Below, piece by piece: positions 51,168-58,739 of a stretch of 64,000 bases of DNA. This DNA comes from Crocinitomix sp044361315 (GTDB lineage: Bacteria > Bacteroidota > Bacteroidia > Flavobacteriales_D > Crocinitomicaceae). Numbering within the stretch: the first letter of the stretch is position 1; each line of letters starts with the position of its first letter. Location: NCBI GenBank assembly GCA_044361315.1, contig JBIKJA010000009.1, positions 1-64,000 on the forward strand. Reading direction: 5' to 3'. The notes below the pieces were generated by a model. The model did not search any database and was not told the origin of the DNA. It was given only the letters and a program-made list of their open reading frames with translations. Both the position numbers and the translations under genes were made by a program.

Positions 51168-53365
51168 AAGACGTCCTTCTGATAACACCTCCTTTTACGC
51201 AATTAAATACGCCTTACCCCGCAACGGCTTATTTGAAAGGTTTTTTGAATACTAAAAATATTTCGTCATATCAATTAGACCTTGGAATTGAGGTGATTAT
51301 AGCCTTATTTACCAAAGAAAAATTAAACGAAATCTTTCAAATCGCCGAAGAAAACGACACCATCAAATCGGTAAATGCGCAACGAATATTCAACCTTCGC
51401 CACGACTATTTGAGCGTTTTAGAAGGATGTATTGCATTTTTACAAGGTAAAAATGACACCTTTGCGCATCAATTATGTTCCGATAATTTTCTTCCACGTG
51501 CTTCGCGCTTTGAGGGGGGGGGCGATTTAGAATGGGCCTTTGGTGAGATGGGTACGCATGACAAAGCCAAACACTTAGTCACACTTTATTTAGAAGATTT
51601 AGGCGATTTTATCAACGAAACCTTGGACGAAAATTTTGGTTTTAGTCGCTATGCCGAGAAGCTAGGAATGAGTGCTAACTCGTTTGATGAATTATCCTTA
51701 GCTCTTTCTCAAACATTGAATTTTATTGATCAACTAAGTTTGGGGATTTTAGAAAAATGCATCGAAAAAATTCAACCGAAATTTGTTTGTTTTTCCGTTC
51801 CTTTTCCAGGGAATTTATACAGCGCATTTCGCGCAGCTAAGTACTTAAAACAATATTATCCTTCTGTAAAAATTGCCATGGGCGGCGGCTTTGCAAATAC
51901 CGAACTGCGTTCATTAAACGATCCGCGGGTGTTCGATTATTTTGATTTTATCACCCTCGACGATGGAGAATTGCCTATTGAGTTACTGTGTGAATTTGTC
52001 CTAAATTCGCCTAAAAAAGAACTGCTTGCTGCCGAATTTAAACGCACTTTTGTCCGGATTGAACAGGAAGTTCATTACCTCAATGCAAGCAAAAAAACAG
52101 ATTATAAACAAGATCGAGTAGGAACACCAGATTATTCTGACCTCTCACTTACTTCTTATTTATCAGTAATAGAAGTTGCCAATCCAATGCACCGTTTGTG
52201 GAGCGATGGGCGCTGGAATAAACTCACCATGGCGCATGGCTGCTATTGGGGAAAATGTACGTTTTGTGATATTTCGCTGGATTATATCAAAATCTACGAA
52301 CCAATTGCTGCCAAATTGTTGGTCGATCGGGTGGAAGAATTAATTGAACAAACGGGTGAACGGGGATTTCATTTTGTAGACGAGGCAGCTCCTCCGTCTT
52401 TAATGAAACAATTTGCACTTGAAATAATTCGCCGAAAAATAACCATTACTTGGTGGACCAATATCCGATTCGAGAAAAATTTTACCGCAGATCTTTGTTA
52501 TTTACTGAAGACATCAGGTTGTATAGCAGTTTCGGGAGGTTTAGAAGTTGCTTCAGATCGATTATTAAAATTAATTGATAAAGGCGTAACCGTTGAACAA
52601 GTAGCCATTGTAACAAAAAATTTTACCGAAGCCTCCATAATGGTGCATGCGTATTTAATGTATGGATATCCTACACAAACCATCCAAGAAACGGTGGATA
52701 GTATGGAAATGGTGCGGCAATTGTTCCAGGAGGGAATTTTAAAATCAGGGTTTTGGCATCAATTTGCCTTAACTGCTCACAGTCCAATTGGTTTAAATCC
52801 TGAAGAGTTTGGCGTAAAACCACTACTTAAACCAATTCATTTTGCCAATAACGACCTAGAATTTACGGACAAAACAGGCATTGATCATTCCAAATTTAGT
52901 TATGGTTTAAAAAAATCCTTGTTCAATTTCATGCACGGAATCGGATTTGAATTGCCCTTGAACGAATGGTTTGAATTCAAAATTCCTCGCACCACGATTT
53001 CAAGAGATTATATCAAGAATTGTTTGCAACAAACACCTCCGTTTTTTGTTCCACCAACCAACAAAGTAATTTGGTTAGGCGGTCAACCAAGTTTAAGTTT
53101 TACTACCAAATCAAAACGAGGAGAAACTTGGGAAACCGCGCATTTACAACTAGAAACCAAGCTCAAAACGCTTACTATCGCTTTAGAAAAAGCACAAGGG
53201 GTTTGGTTGGTTGAATTATTAAAAAAACTCCATCCAAACGCTCCGAAATTGCTCTCACTAAGCGAAATAAAAGCAAATTTTGAAGAAGAAATGCCCGATT
53301 TTGAATTGTTTTGGTACAGTAAACCTATTTATCAATTGCGAAAAAACGGATTGTTGGTAATTTAA
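51164..53365 (+). CDS. B12-binding-type radical SAM protein
   Basis: 733 residues. The N-terminal part (about 1-310) resembles the cobalamin-binding region of B12-dependent radical SAM enzymes: DVLLITPPFTQLNTPYPATA, IQPKFVCFSVPFPGNLYSAF, and KIAMGGGFANTELR. The radical SAM core follows, with GCYWGKCTFCD at 359-369, a CX4CX2C form (Cys360, Cys365, Cys368) instead of the usual CX3CX2C. FHFVDEAAPP and SGGLEVASDRLLKLIDKGV are typical later core strands. The C-terminal 180 residues are unassigned. The start is a TTG; no in-frame ATG precedes the domain. A nine-G tract at 51514-51522 encodes Glu117-Gly120. The substrate is unknown; no precursor peptide gene is adjacent. Confidence 0.85.
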   Translation: MKDVLLITPPFTQLNTPYPATAYLKGFLNTKNISSYQLDLGIEVIIALFTKEKLNEIFQIAEENDTIKSVNAQRIFNLRHDYLSVLEGCIAFLQGKNDTFAHQLCSDNFLPRASRFEGGGDLEWAFGEMGTHDKAKHLVTLYLEDLGDFINETLDENFGFSRYAEKLGMSANSFDELSLALSQTLNFIDQLSLGILEKCIEKIQPKFVCFSVPFPGNLYSAFRAAKYLKQYYPSVKIAMGGGFANTELRSLNDPRVFDYFDFITLDDGELPIELLCEFVLNSPKKELLAAEFKRTFVRIEQEVHYLNASKKTDYKQDRVGTPDYSDLSLTSYLSVIEVANPMHRLWSDGRWNKLTMAHGCYWGKCTFCDISLDYIKIYEPIAAKLLVDRVEELIEQTGERGFHFVDEAAPPSLMKQFALEIIRRKITITWWTNIRFEKNFTADLCYLLKTSGCIAVSGGLEVASDRLLKLIDKGVTVEQVAIVTKNFTEASIMVHAYLMYGYPTQTIQETVDSMEMVRQLFQEGILKSGFWHQFALTAHSPIGLNPEEFGVKPLLKPIHFANNDLEFTDKTGIDHSKFSYGLKKSLFNFMHGIGFELPLNEWFEFKIPRTTISRDYIKNCLQQTPPFFVPPTNKVIWLGGQPSLSFTTKSKRGETWETAHLQLETKLKTLTIALEKAQGVWLVELLKKLHPNAPKLLSLSEIKANFEEEMPDFELFWYSKPIYQLRKNGLLVI

Positions 53366-53391
53366 TCACATCAATAATCAGCATAAAATTG

Positions 53392-53399
53392 TAGCTTTG
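53392..53399 (+). promoter_or_regulatory. -7 promoter element
   Basis: TAGCTTTG fits TAnnTTTG; predicted +1 near 53403, leader about 33 nt to the ATG at 53436. Confidence 0.55.
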
Positions 53400-53435
53400 C
53401 GCCAAATACATTACCATTAAAAAGATTCATTGAAC

Positions 53436-54032
53436 ATGTCATTAGCAAAATTAGGGTATTCAAAAAATTGGGTCAAATTTAAGTTCATCACCAAAGAAAT
53501 TGTTGAGGATCAAACCAACGAATTTAAATTAAGTGAAGACCCAACGGCCGAATTATTGCGTTTTGATTCGTTTATGAATTGGATCGAATCCCGAAATTCG
53601 TTTACCCAAGATGAAATCGATCAATTTCTGATTTTGGCACTCGAAGATGAGGATCCATTAATGGCTGGAGCTGCGGTGCGTGAATTGTTTTCGTCACCCG
53701 ATTTAAGCGATGATTTGTTTAATTACATGATTACCCGCTTACCCGAATTTGGTGATTGGACAAAAAAACTCATCCACCGAGAAACCCTTGTAAAAAGGCT
53801 TCAATCGGAAAAAATCACCATGGCACTTTACCAAGAATGTTTGAATTATAAAAATGAGTACGGCGACAACCGTCTGTTAATCATGCTCATTCCATTATGC
53901 ACTAAAAAAGAAATTCTTTTGGATTTTAAAGTCAATGGTTGTGGTAAAAGAATCCGAACCATGGCCGAAAAAAAATTAAATAAACTTCTCCGCGAAGAAA
54001 CCAACCAGCCTATTAAAGGGAAGAAAAAATAA
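53436..54032 (+). CDS. Helical protein of unknown function
   Basis: 198 residues from the ATG at 53436 (a TTG two codons earlier is less likely). No signal peptide. Sequence is strongly helical with HEAT-like pairs (FLILALEDEDPLMAGAAVRE, LFSSPDLSDDLFNYMITRLP) and a Lys-rich C-terminus (KKLNKLLREETNQPIKGKKK) suited to nucleic-acid or ribosome binding. No family recognised. It stands alone, with its own promoter, between the radical SAM gene and a dispersed repeat. Confidence 0.72.
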   Translation: MSLAKLGYSKNWVKFKFITKEIVEDQTNEFKLSEDPTAELLRFDSFMNWIESRNSFTQDEIDQFLILALEDEDPLMAGAAVRELFSSPDLSDDLFNYMITRLPEFGDWTKKLIHRETLVKRLQSEKITMALYQECLNYKNEYGDNRLLIMLIPLCTKKEILLDFKVNGCGKRIRTMAEKKLNKLLREETNQPIKGKKK

Positions 54033-54061
54033 CCTACTGAGTAATTTCAGCATTGAATTTT

Positions 54062-54202
54062 GGGCGTTTCCCTGTTTTTCCCATAGGCATGGATAAAACC
54101 GGGCCACACTGTCCGTTATAGTGCCTTTTACGGAGATTGATCCCCAAGAGGTTGAGGATCGAAATCCCCGTAAAAGCGAGCTGCCACTTCCATTGTTAAC
54201 GC
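54062..54202 (+). repeat. Dispersed GCGTT...AACGC-type repeat, copy 3
   Basis: About 141 bp from gggcgtttccc to gttaacgc. Contains TTTTACGG (54126-54133) pairing with CCGTAAAA (54168-54175), enclosing GATCC...GGATC. Shares ccgttatagt and gagctgccact with copy 1 (in reverse orientation at 13036-13163) and the ends and inner hairpin with copy 2. Confidence 0.8.
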
Positions 54203-54286
54203 AATTCGTGGAATCTCTAATAAATCTTCAGTGAATTATAAAATCAACTACTTATAAAATCCGTTTAACTAAGGTAAACGCCCGGC

Positions 54287-54572
54287 CTAATTGCCATTAC
54301 ATTGTTGAGCACTACCTGAACCCATTTGGTTGATGTTTAAATTTTTACCACCAATGTAAAACACATCCCCACTTCCAATAATTTTAATGTCTAAATTTTC
54401 TCATGATTTAGCAGTTGCATTTCCGCTTACATTAAGTCGCACTGTTAACGATTCAGTATCCACAGTAAGTGAACACACCACTCCTAAACCATTAATATAG
54501 ATTTAACCAATGGCAATTTTGCCAGTTGTACACATCGAAACATCCCCCCGACCCATTAATATCAATTTTAAC
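54287..54572 (-). pseudogene. Decayed DUF2807 (GIN-domain) adhesin-like gene
   Basis: The minus strand reads VKIDINGSG, then after a one-base shift at a six-G run (54544-54549) SMCTTGKIAIG. An in-frame TAA (54503-54505) is followed by IYINGLGVVCSLTVDTESLT and VRLNVSGNATAKS. Next come an in-frame TGA (54401-54403), then ENLDIKIIGSGDVFYIGG and QMGSGSAQQCNGN to a stop. The repeated (D/N)-GSG-DV beta-helix pattern and the GSGSAQQCNGN end are those of DUF2807 proteins. One frameshift, two stops and a missing N-terminus make it clearly dead. Confidence 0.78.
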
Positions 54573-54622
54573 TTTTTTTCATTTTATCGCTCATCCGAAT
54601 AAATTAGGTTAGCACTAAAACA

Positions 54623-54659
54623 AAAAAAAGCCGCTGATTGTCATCAGAAGCTTTTTTTT
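54623..54659 (-). terminator. Terminator of the tRNA unit
   Basis: Imperfect hairpin with CTGAT/ATCAG core (54634-54647 region) flanked by A8 and T8 on either side; on the minus strand it ends in eight T, just after tRNA-Arg. Confidence 0.75.
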
Positions 54660-54665
54660 GTTTAG

Positions 54666-54739
54666 TGAGCCCGGAAGGATTCGAACCTTCGACCACCTCC
54701 TTAGAAGGGAGGTGCTCTATCCAGCTGAGCTACGGGCCC
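54666..54739 (-). tRNA. tRNA-Arg (anticodon UCU)
   Basis: 74 nt, cloverleaf complete on the minus strand: acceptor GGGCCCG/CGGGCTC (one G-U pair), D arm with GCTCAGCTGGATAGAGC, anticodon stem CCTCC/GGAGG with loop CTTCTAA, T arm with GGTTCGAATCC, discriminator A. No CCA is encoded. Confidence 0.95.
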
Positions 54740-54782
54740 TCACTTACCTTTTTAATGAAGTGGTAGTTCTTCAAATAAACAA

Positions 54783-54803
54783 AGGAGATGAAAACATCTC
54801 CTT
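54783..54803 (-). terminator. Hairpin between the two tRNAs
   Basis: AAGGAGATG and CATCTCCTT form a perfect 9-bp stem with loop AAAA, downstream of tRNA-Pro on the minus strand, followed by T-rich sequence. It may be a weak terminator or a processing signal. Confidence 0.5.
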
Positions 54804-54805
54804 CG

Positions 54806-54880
54806 TCGGGGTGGCAGGATTCGAACCTGCGACCTCCTCGTCCCAAACGAGGCGCGATAACCGAGCTACGCTACACCCCG
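54806..54880 (-). tRNA. tRNA-Pro (anticodon UGG)
   Basis: 75 nt, minus strand: acceptor CGGGGTG/CACCCCG, anticodon stem CCTCG/CGAGG with loop TTTGGGA, T arm with GGTTCGAATCC, discriminator A, no encoded CCA. It is upstream of tRNA-Arg in the same unit. Confidence 0.95.
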
Positions 54881-54899
54881 AGGCCTTATTAGGCGAGCG

Positions 54900-54930
54900 C
54901 AAAGATATGCATTTTTTATTTCTTGACAAT
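54900..54930 (-). promoter_or_regulatory. Full Bacteroidota promoter of the tRNA unit
   Basis: On the minus strand ATTG (54930-54927) is separated by 19 bp from TATCTTTG (54907-54900), the best complete -33/-7 pair in the window. Predicted +1 near 54896, 16 nt before tRNA-Pro. The gap 54908-55080 otherwise holds nothing. Confidence 0.75.
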
Positions 54931-55080
54931 AGTATTCTATTAATTTTTAGAAAAATTTTATTAAATCCTTATTTAACAAGTTTTTAATATGTGAAATTTT
55001 AAGACAATTTGGTTATTCAAGGTTAGCATAACCAAAGAATGCGAAGGAATTCTGCTTAATTTTTTTTTTTTGACTTTTTA

Positions 55081-56367
55081 TTAAATGGAATTACTTACTA
55101 TGCGGCCGAGTTTGGTCGGTGAATAATAAGCCAACATCCCGCACAAAATAAAAACCCCATAAGTCAATATTTTATAATGCTCCAAAATTGGATTAAATGT
55201 ACCAAGTATAAAATGTCCATTTGTCATGAGATAAACCAAACTCAAGAGAATGATCATCATCATTTTATTCTTTCGTGGAGGTTGATCTTGAGGTGTTGCT
55301 TGCTTATCGCCATATATCCTCGTTAAATAAAATATCAAATAGGTAGAAGCAGGAAAAATAAAAAAGAAAGCATAATATTGTTGGTGTGGAAAAATCAATG
55401 GGATAATCAAACAGATATAACTGATTTCATACAATTTTTGCAAATTCGATTTGGCAAGTTGAAATGGTTTTGAAGCCAAAAAGTACAACGTAGCACCAAC
55501 GACAATCAGTCGTGCACAATTGATGAGGGTACTTAATGTTTCTAATGGTAGATCTAATAAATGTCGACGATAGGGTAGGGCATAAAAATCGCCACTTTCT
55601 GCTACAAATAAGGTTGAAAAAAGGGTCGAAATTGAATGAAAACTACGTTCGGAAGTATCTAAAACATGCGCCGTATTGGTTGGATTCAATAATTTCCAAC
55701 GTTCCAAAATCAAAAATTGATTATAATCGTGCCCGAGAATAAGTCCTGGGATAAAAAGCAAAACGACAATCAAAATACAGACAAATCCAAATGCTTTCCA
55801 CTCTTTTCTGTAAAGAAGATACGGAATAAAAACCAACGGCAACAATTTAACCGTAATTGCAAAGGCAATGAGTAAACTGCCGGTGAGTTTTTTTCCGTGT
55901 TCGATAAAATGTAATCCTTCCAAGGCCAGGTAAAGAATAAAAATAGTGACTTGCGTGAGATGAAAATTATCCCGCAAAAAAGCTAGAATAAATAGGAAAG
56001 AAAGTAGGGTGAAAATTGTTTTTCGTTTTGGGGATAACTGATTGATGGGCAACCAGCCCGTGATTATTTTCCAAATTCGAACGACAAAAAACACGTTCAA
56101 ACTCAACCAAATCAATTTCACTAAAAACAAAGGCAAAAAGGTAAAAGGGACCAGCAGCAAGGCAAACAAAGTATCGTAATAATAATGGTACCACTCGTTA
56201 TAAGTGTTAGTGTAGATATTTTCACTTTGCATCAAATCACGTGAAGCATCTAAAAATATCGTCAGATCCCCATTTTTACCTTTTGATTCAAATAAGAGTA
56301 ATAAAAGCAGCACAATCGCACCCAAATAAGTGTACCATTTTATCTCTTTCAGTTTGTTTAGCTGCAT
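55081..56367 (-). CDS. GT87-type (DUF2029) membrane glycosyltransferase
   Basis: 428 residues with about ten transmembrane helices. The pattern fits glycosyltransferase family 87 (DUF2029), polyprenyl-phosphate-dependent mannosyl/arabinosyl-type transferases: GDLTIFLDASRDLMQSENIY in the first outer loop, YDTLFALLLVPFTFLPL, GSLLIAFAITVKLLPLVFIP and FPHQQYYAFFFIFPASTYL. The acidic residues in the first loop would be catalytic by family. It probably adds a sugar to an envelope glycan; no polysaccharide genes are adjacent. Single gene. Confidence 0.8.
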   Translation of the reverse strand: MQLNKLKEIKWYTYLGAIVLLLLLLFESKGKNGDLTIFLDASRDLMQSENIYTNTYNEWYHYYYDTLFALLLVPFTFLPLFLVKLIWLSLNVFFVVRIWKIITGWLPINQLSPKRKTIFTLLSFLFILAFLRDNFHLTQVTIFILYLALEGLHFIEHGKKLTGSLLIAFAITVKLLPLVFIPYLLYRKEWKAFGFVCILIVVLLFIPGLILGHDYNQFLILERWKLLNPTNTAHVLDTSERSFHSISTLFSTLFVAESGDFYALPYRRHLLDLPLETLSTLINCARLIVVGATLYFLASKPFQLAKSNLQKLYEISYICLIIPLIFPHQQYYAFFFIFPASTYLIFYLTRIYGDKQATPQDQPPRKNKMMMIILLSLVYLMTNGHFILGTFNPILEHYKILTYGVFILCGMLAYYSPTKLGRIVSNSI

Positions 56368-56477
56368 ATTTAGTTAATTGTCCTATCCGAGTAGTGGCTA
56401 AAATTAGTAATAATTAAAGATTTATCAGAACCACAAATAAAATCAAACAGGTATTGGTTGATAAGACCCAAGATGAT

Positions 56478-58616
56478 TTAACGCAATAAATTCACATGTC
56501 CGTGAAATTCAAGTTTTTTATCAGAGTCAAGTGCCGAAGTAACAATGTGCCAAATATAGATGCCATCTGGTACAATTTGTCCACCAAATGATCCGTTCCA
56601 ACCGCCTGTTGCATCATACGATTCAAACATAATTTCTCCCCAACGGTTGTAAATGGTCATGTGAAAATCATACGGATCAATTCCTGTAAAATAAGGTCGA
56701 AATAATTCGTTGAATGAATCTCCATCAGGTGTAAACACATTCGGAATGTACATCAATTGATCTTGGAACACTTGAATTAATTTGGTCAACGTATCACGAC
56801 ATCCATTATCTGTTATTGCAATAAGCGTAATTTCGTAGTCCGCAGCCACTTCTGGAAAATTAAAATCGGGATTTTCATCTGGAGAGGTTCCTAAATTGTC
56901 AAAAATCCAAAACCAACTATCCGCATCAACAGAATAATTAGTAAAAGAAACTTCAGTGGCTAAGGTGGTCGGTTGATTTGGACTAAAAATAAAACTTGCA
57001 TCAGGCACCTTATAGACATTGATATAATCGTTACGAACTAGGGTAGTGAAACAACCGCCAACGTTGGTCACGGTAAGTGTCACATCGTAAACTCCATCGT
57101 TTAAATAAGTATGTGTAACAGGTCCAGCAGCCGTAGATGTCGATCCATCCCCAAAATTCCAGAGATTAGAAGCTCCAACATCACTTAAATTCTCAAAAAT
57201 AACGGTTAATGGTTCGCATCCAGCGGTTACGTCAGCAACAAAGTTTACCATTGGCAAAGGACTTGCTGTAATCGTTGGATTCAGTGTAATTGAACATCCA
57301 TTACCATCCTCAATCACAATGGTGTAAGCGCCTTCACTTAATCCTGCAAAGGTTCCACTTGCAACAGCTCCAGCTCCTATGTCAAAGGTGATTGGTGCTG
57401 TTCCCCCAGTTGTTGTTATTTCTAGCAACCCATCACTTGCTCCCGCACATGTAACATGGGTCAATTCCATAGTAGCTTCTAATTCTGATGGTTCTGTGAT
57501 CGTGACAGTCGCGGTTTGAACACATCCATCGCTATCCGTTGTAGTAACCGTGTATGTTCCAGCGCATAACCCTGTTGCCGTAGCAGTGGTTTGACTTCCA
57601 GCAGCAGCATCCCACAAATAATCAAAAGGCGCGAATCCTACCGCAGTGGCAGTCGCTTGACCATCACACGCACCAAAACAACTTACATGTACAGGAACAA
57701 TGGTAGGCGGTTCGCAACAATTTAAATCTACAAAAATGTCGTCAGTCGCAATCTCAACCCCGCATGAAATTAGTTTTACCGTATAATTCGTTGGAACATC
57801 GGGACATAAAGTAATATCCACACCAGTTCCTATTAAATCCGCTCCCTCGTACCATTCAATGTCTGGATCGCCAATTGGGGTATATATGATCGCATCATTT
57901 ACTGCTGTCCAGACAGTATTATTTCTTCCTGGTGATGGCACTGCTGCTGTTCCATCAATGTTGTGAAGTCCTTGCACAGCTTGACCGTCATCCCAATCCA
58001 GACAGGCGTTTTTATTAGCGATGTGATTTTCGATATTATTTGTTGTTTCGTAAAGGATGATTTGATAAGTTTCGATGTCCGTACCACAGAAAAAATGCGG
58101 GACATTTTGATAACTCACCACTAATCTTCGCGAAGGTGCGACACCTAAAACTTGGTACAAAACATTTCCACCATCGCCTGGATCGATATCATACCAAGGA
58201 CCCATAATACAATTTTTAGGTACGTCAGGCGAAAGCGAAGGAATAGCCGATGACGTGTAAATTGCAGGGCCACCTGAAAATCCGATCCAACCATTCGAAG
58301 AAATATAAAATTCCGAATAAGTATTTCCATAAAAACAGAAATTAAATCCAATTGGTAAAATTCCACTCACTTCATCATCTGATAAAAATAGAGGGGTGCC
58401 TGCGTAAGGATCTGGTGCAAACGGAATGGTGCTCACAGTATAATCTGAAGTATTTCCTCCTCCTCCATCAAAAATTGCAGTAAGGTCGATACAATCTGGT
58501 GGACAGGTAACCGTATCAACAGGTCCAGCATCAATCCATGGGTCTTGAGCAATTACAGATGAACTCAACCCAAATAAACTAAGGGTAAAAAAAAGTTTTC
58601 GTATATGCTGATTCAT
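56478..58616 (-). CDS. SprB-repeat/PKD secreted protein, T9SS type B signal
   Basis: 712 residues. After a signal peptide (cut near SSVIAQ), residues about 25-270 form a nidogen-like/Ig-like head (FCFYGNTYSEFYISSNGWIG, CIMGPWYDIDPGDGG). Two SprB-type repeats follow (CDGQATATAVGFAPFDYLWD, VTCAGASDGLLEITTTGGTA), then PKD domains (LWNFGDGSTS, TYLNDGVYDVTLTVTN). The C-terminal 90 residues are the type B (CHU_C / gliding-motility) sorting domain, from MYIPNVFTPDGDSFNELFRP to KLEFHGHVNLLR. Such proteins reach the surface through the T9SS and act in adhesion or gliding. One of three tandem relatives. Confidence 0.92.
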   Translation of the reverse strand: MNQHIRKLFFTLSLFGLSSSVIAQDPWIDAGPVDTVTCPPDCIDLTAIFDGGGGNTSDYTVSTIPFAPDPYAGTPLFLSDDEVSGILPIGFNFCFYGNTYSEFYISSNGWIGFSGGPAIYTSSAIPSLSPDVPKNCIMGPWYDIDPGDGGNVLYQVLGVAPSRRLVVSYQNVPHFFCGTDIETYQIILYETTNNIENHIANKNACLDWDDGQAVQGLHNIDGTAAVPSPGRNNTVWTAVNDAIIYTPIGDPDIEWYEGADLIGTGVDITLCPDVPTNYTVKLISCGVEIATDDIFVDLNCCEPPTIVPVHVSCFGACDGQATATAVGFAPFDYLWDAAAGSQTTATATGLCAGTYTVTTTDSDGCVQTATVTITEPSELEATMELTHVTCAGASDGLLEITTTGGTAPITFDIGAGAVASGTFAGLSEGAYTIVIEDGNGCSITLNPTITASPLPMVNFVADVTAGCEPLTVIFENLSDVGASNLWNFGDGSTSTAAGPVTHTYLNDGVYDVTLTVTNVGGCFTTLVRNDYINVYKVPDASFIFSPNQPTTLATEVSFTNYSVDADSWFWIFDNLGTSPDENPDFNFPEVAADYEITLIAITDNGCRDTLTKLIQVFQDQLMYIPNVFTPDGDSFNELFRPYFTGIDPYDFHMTIYNRWGEIMFESYDATGGWNGSFGGQIVPDGIYIWHIVTSALDSDKKLEFHGHVNLLR

Positions 58617-58739
58617 ACTGTATCAATTTATTTATGCTATTTTCATTCGGTTTAATGACTTAATAGCATTTGTTTTAAATTTAAGCAACTAATATAAGAT
58701 TTTAAAATTAATTGAGCAAACTTAAATTTAATCAATCTT

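Noticed and set aside
54658..54987. A 109-codon plus-strand frame across the tRNAs
   Set aside because: Its product contains the well-known spurious peptide made by reading tRNA genes backwards; the two tRNA cloverleaves explain the sequence.
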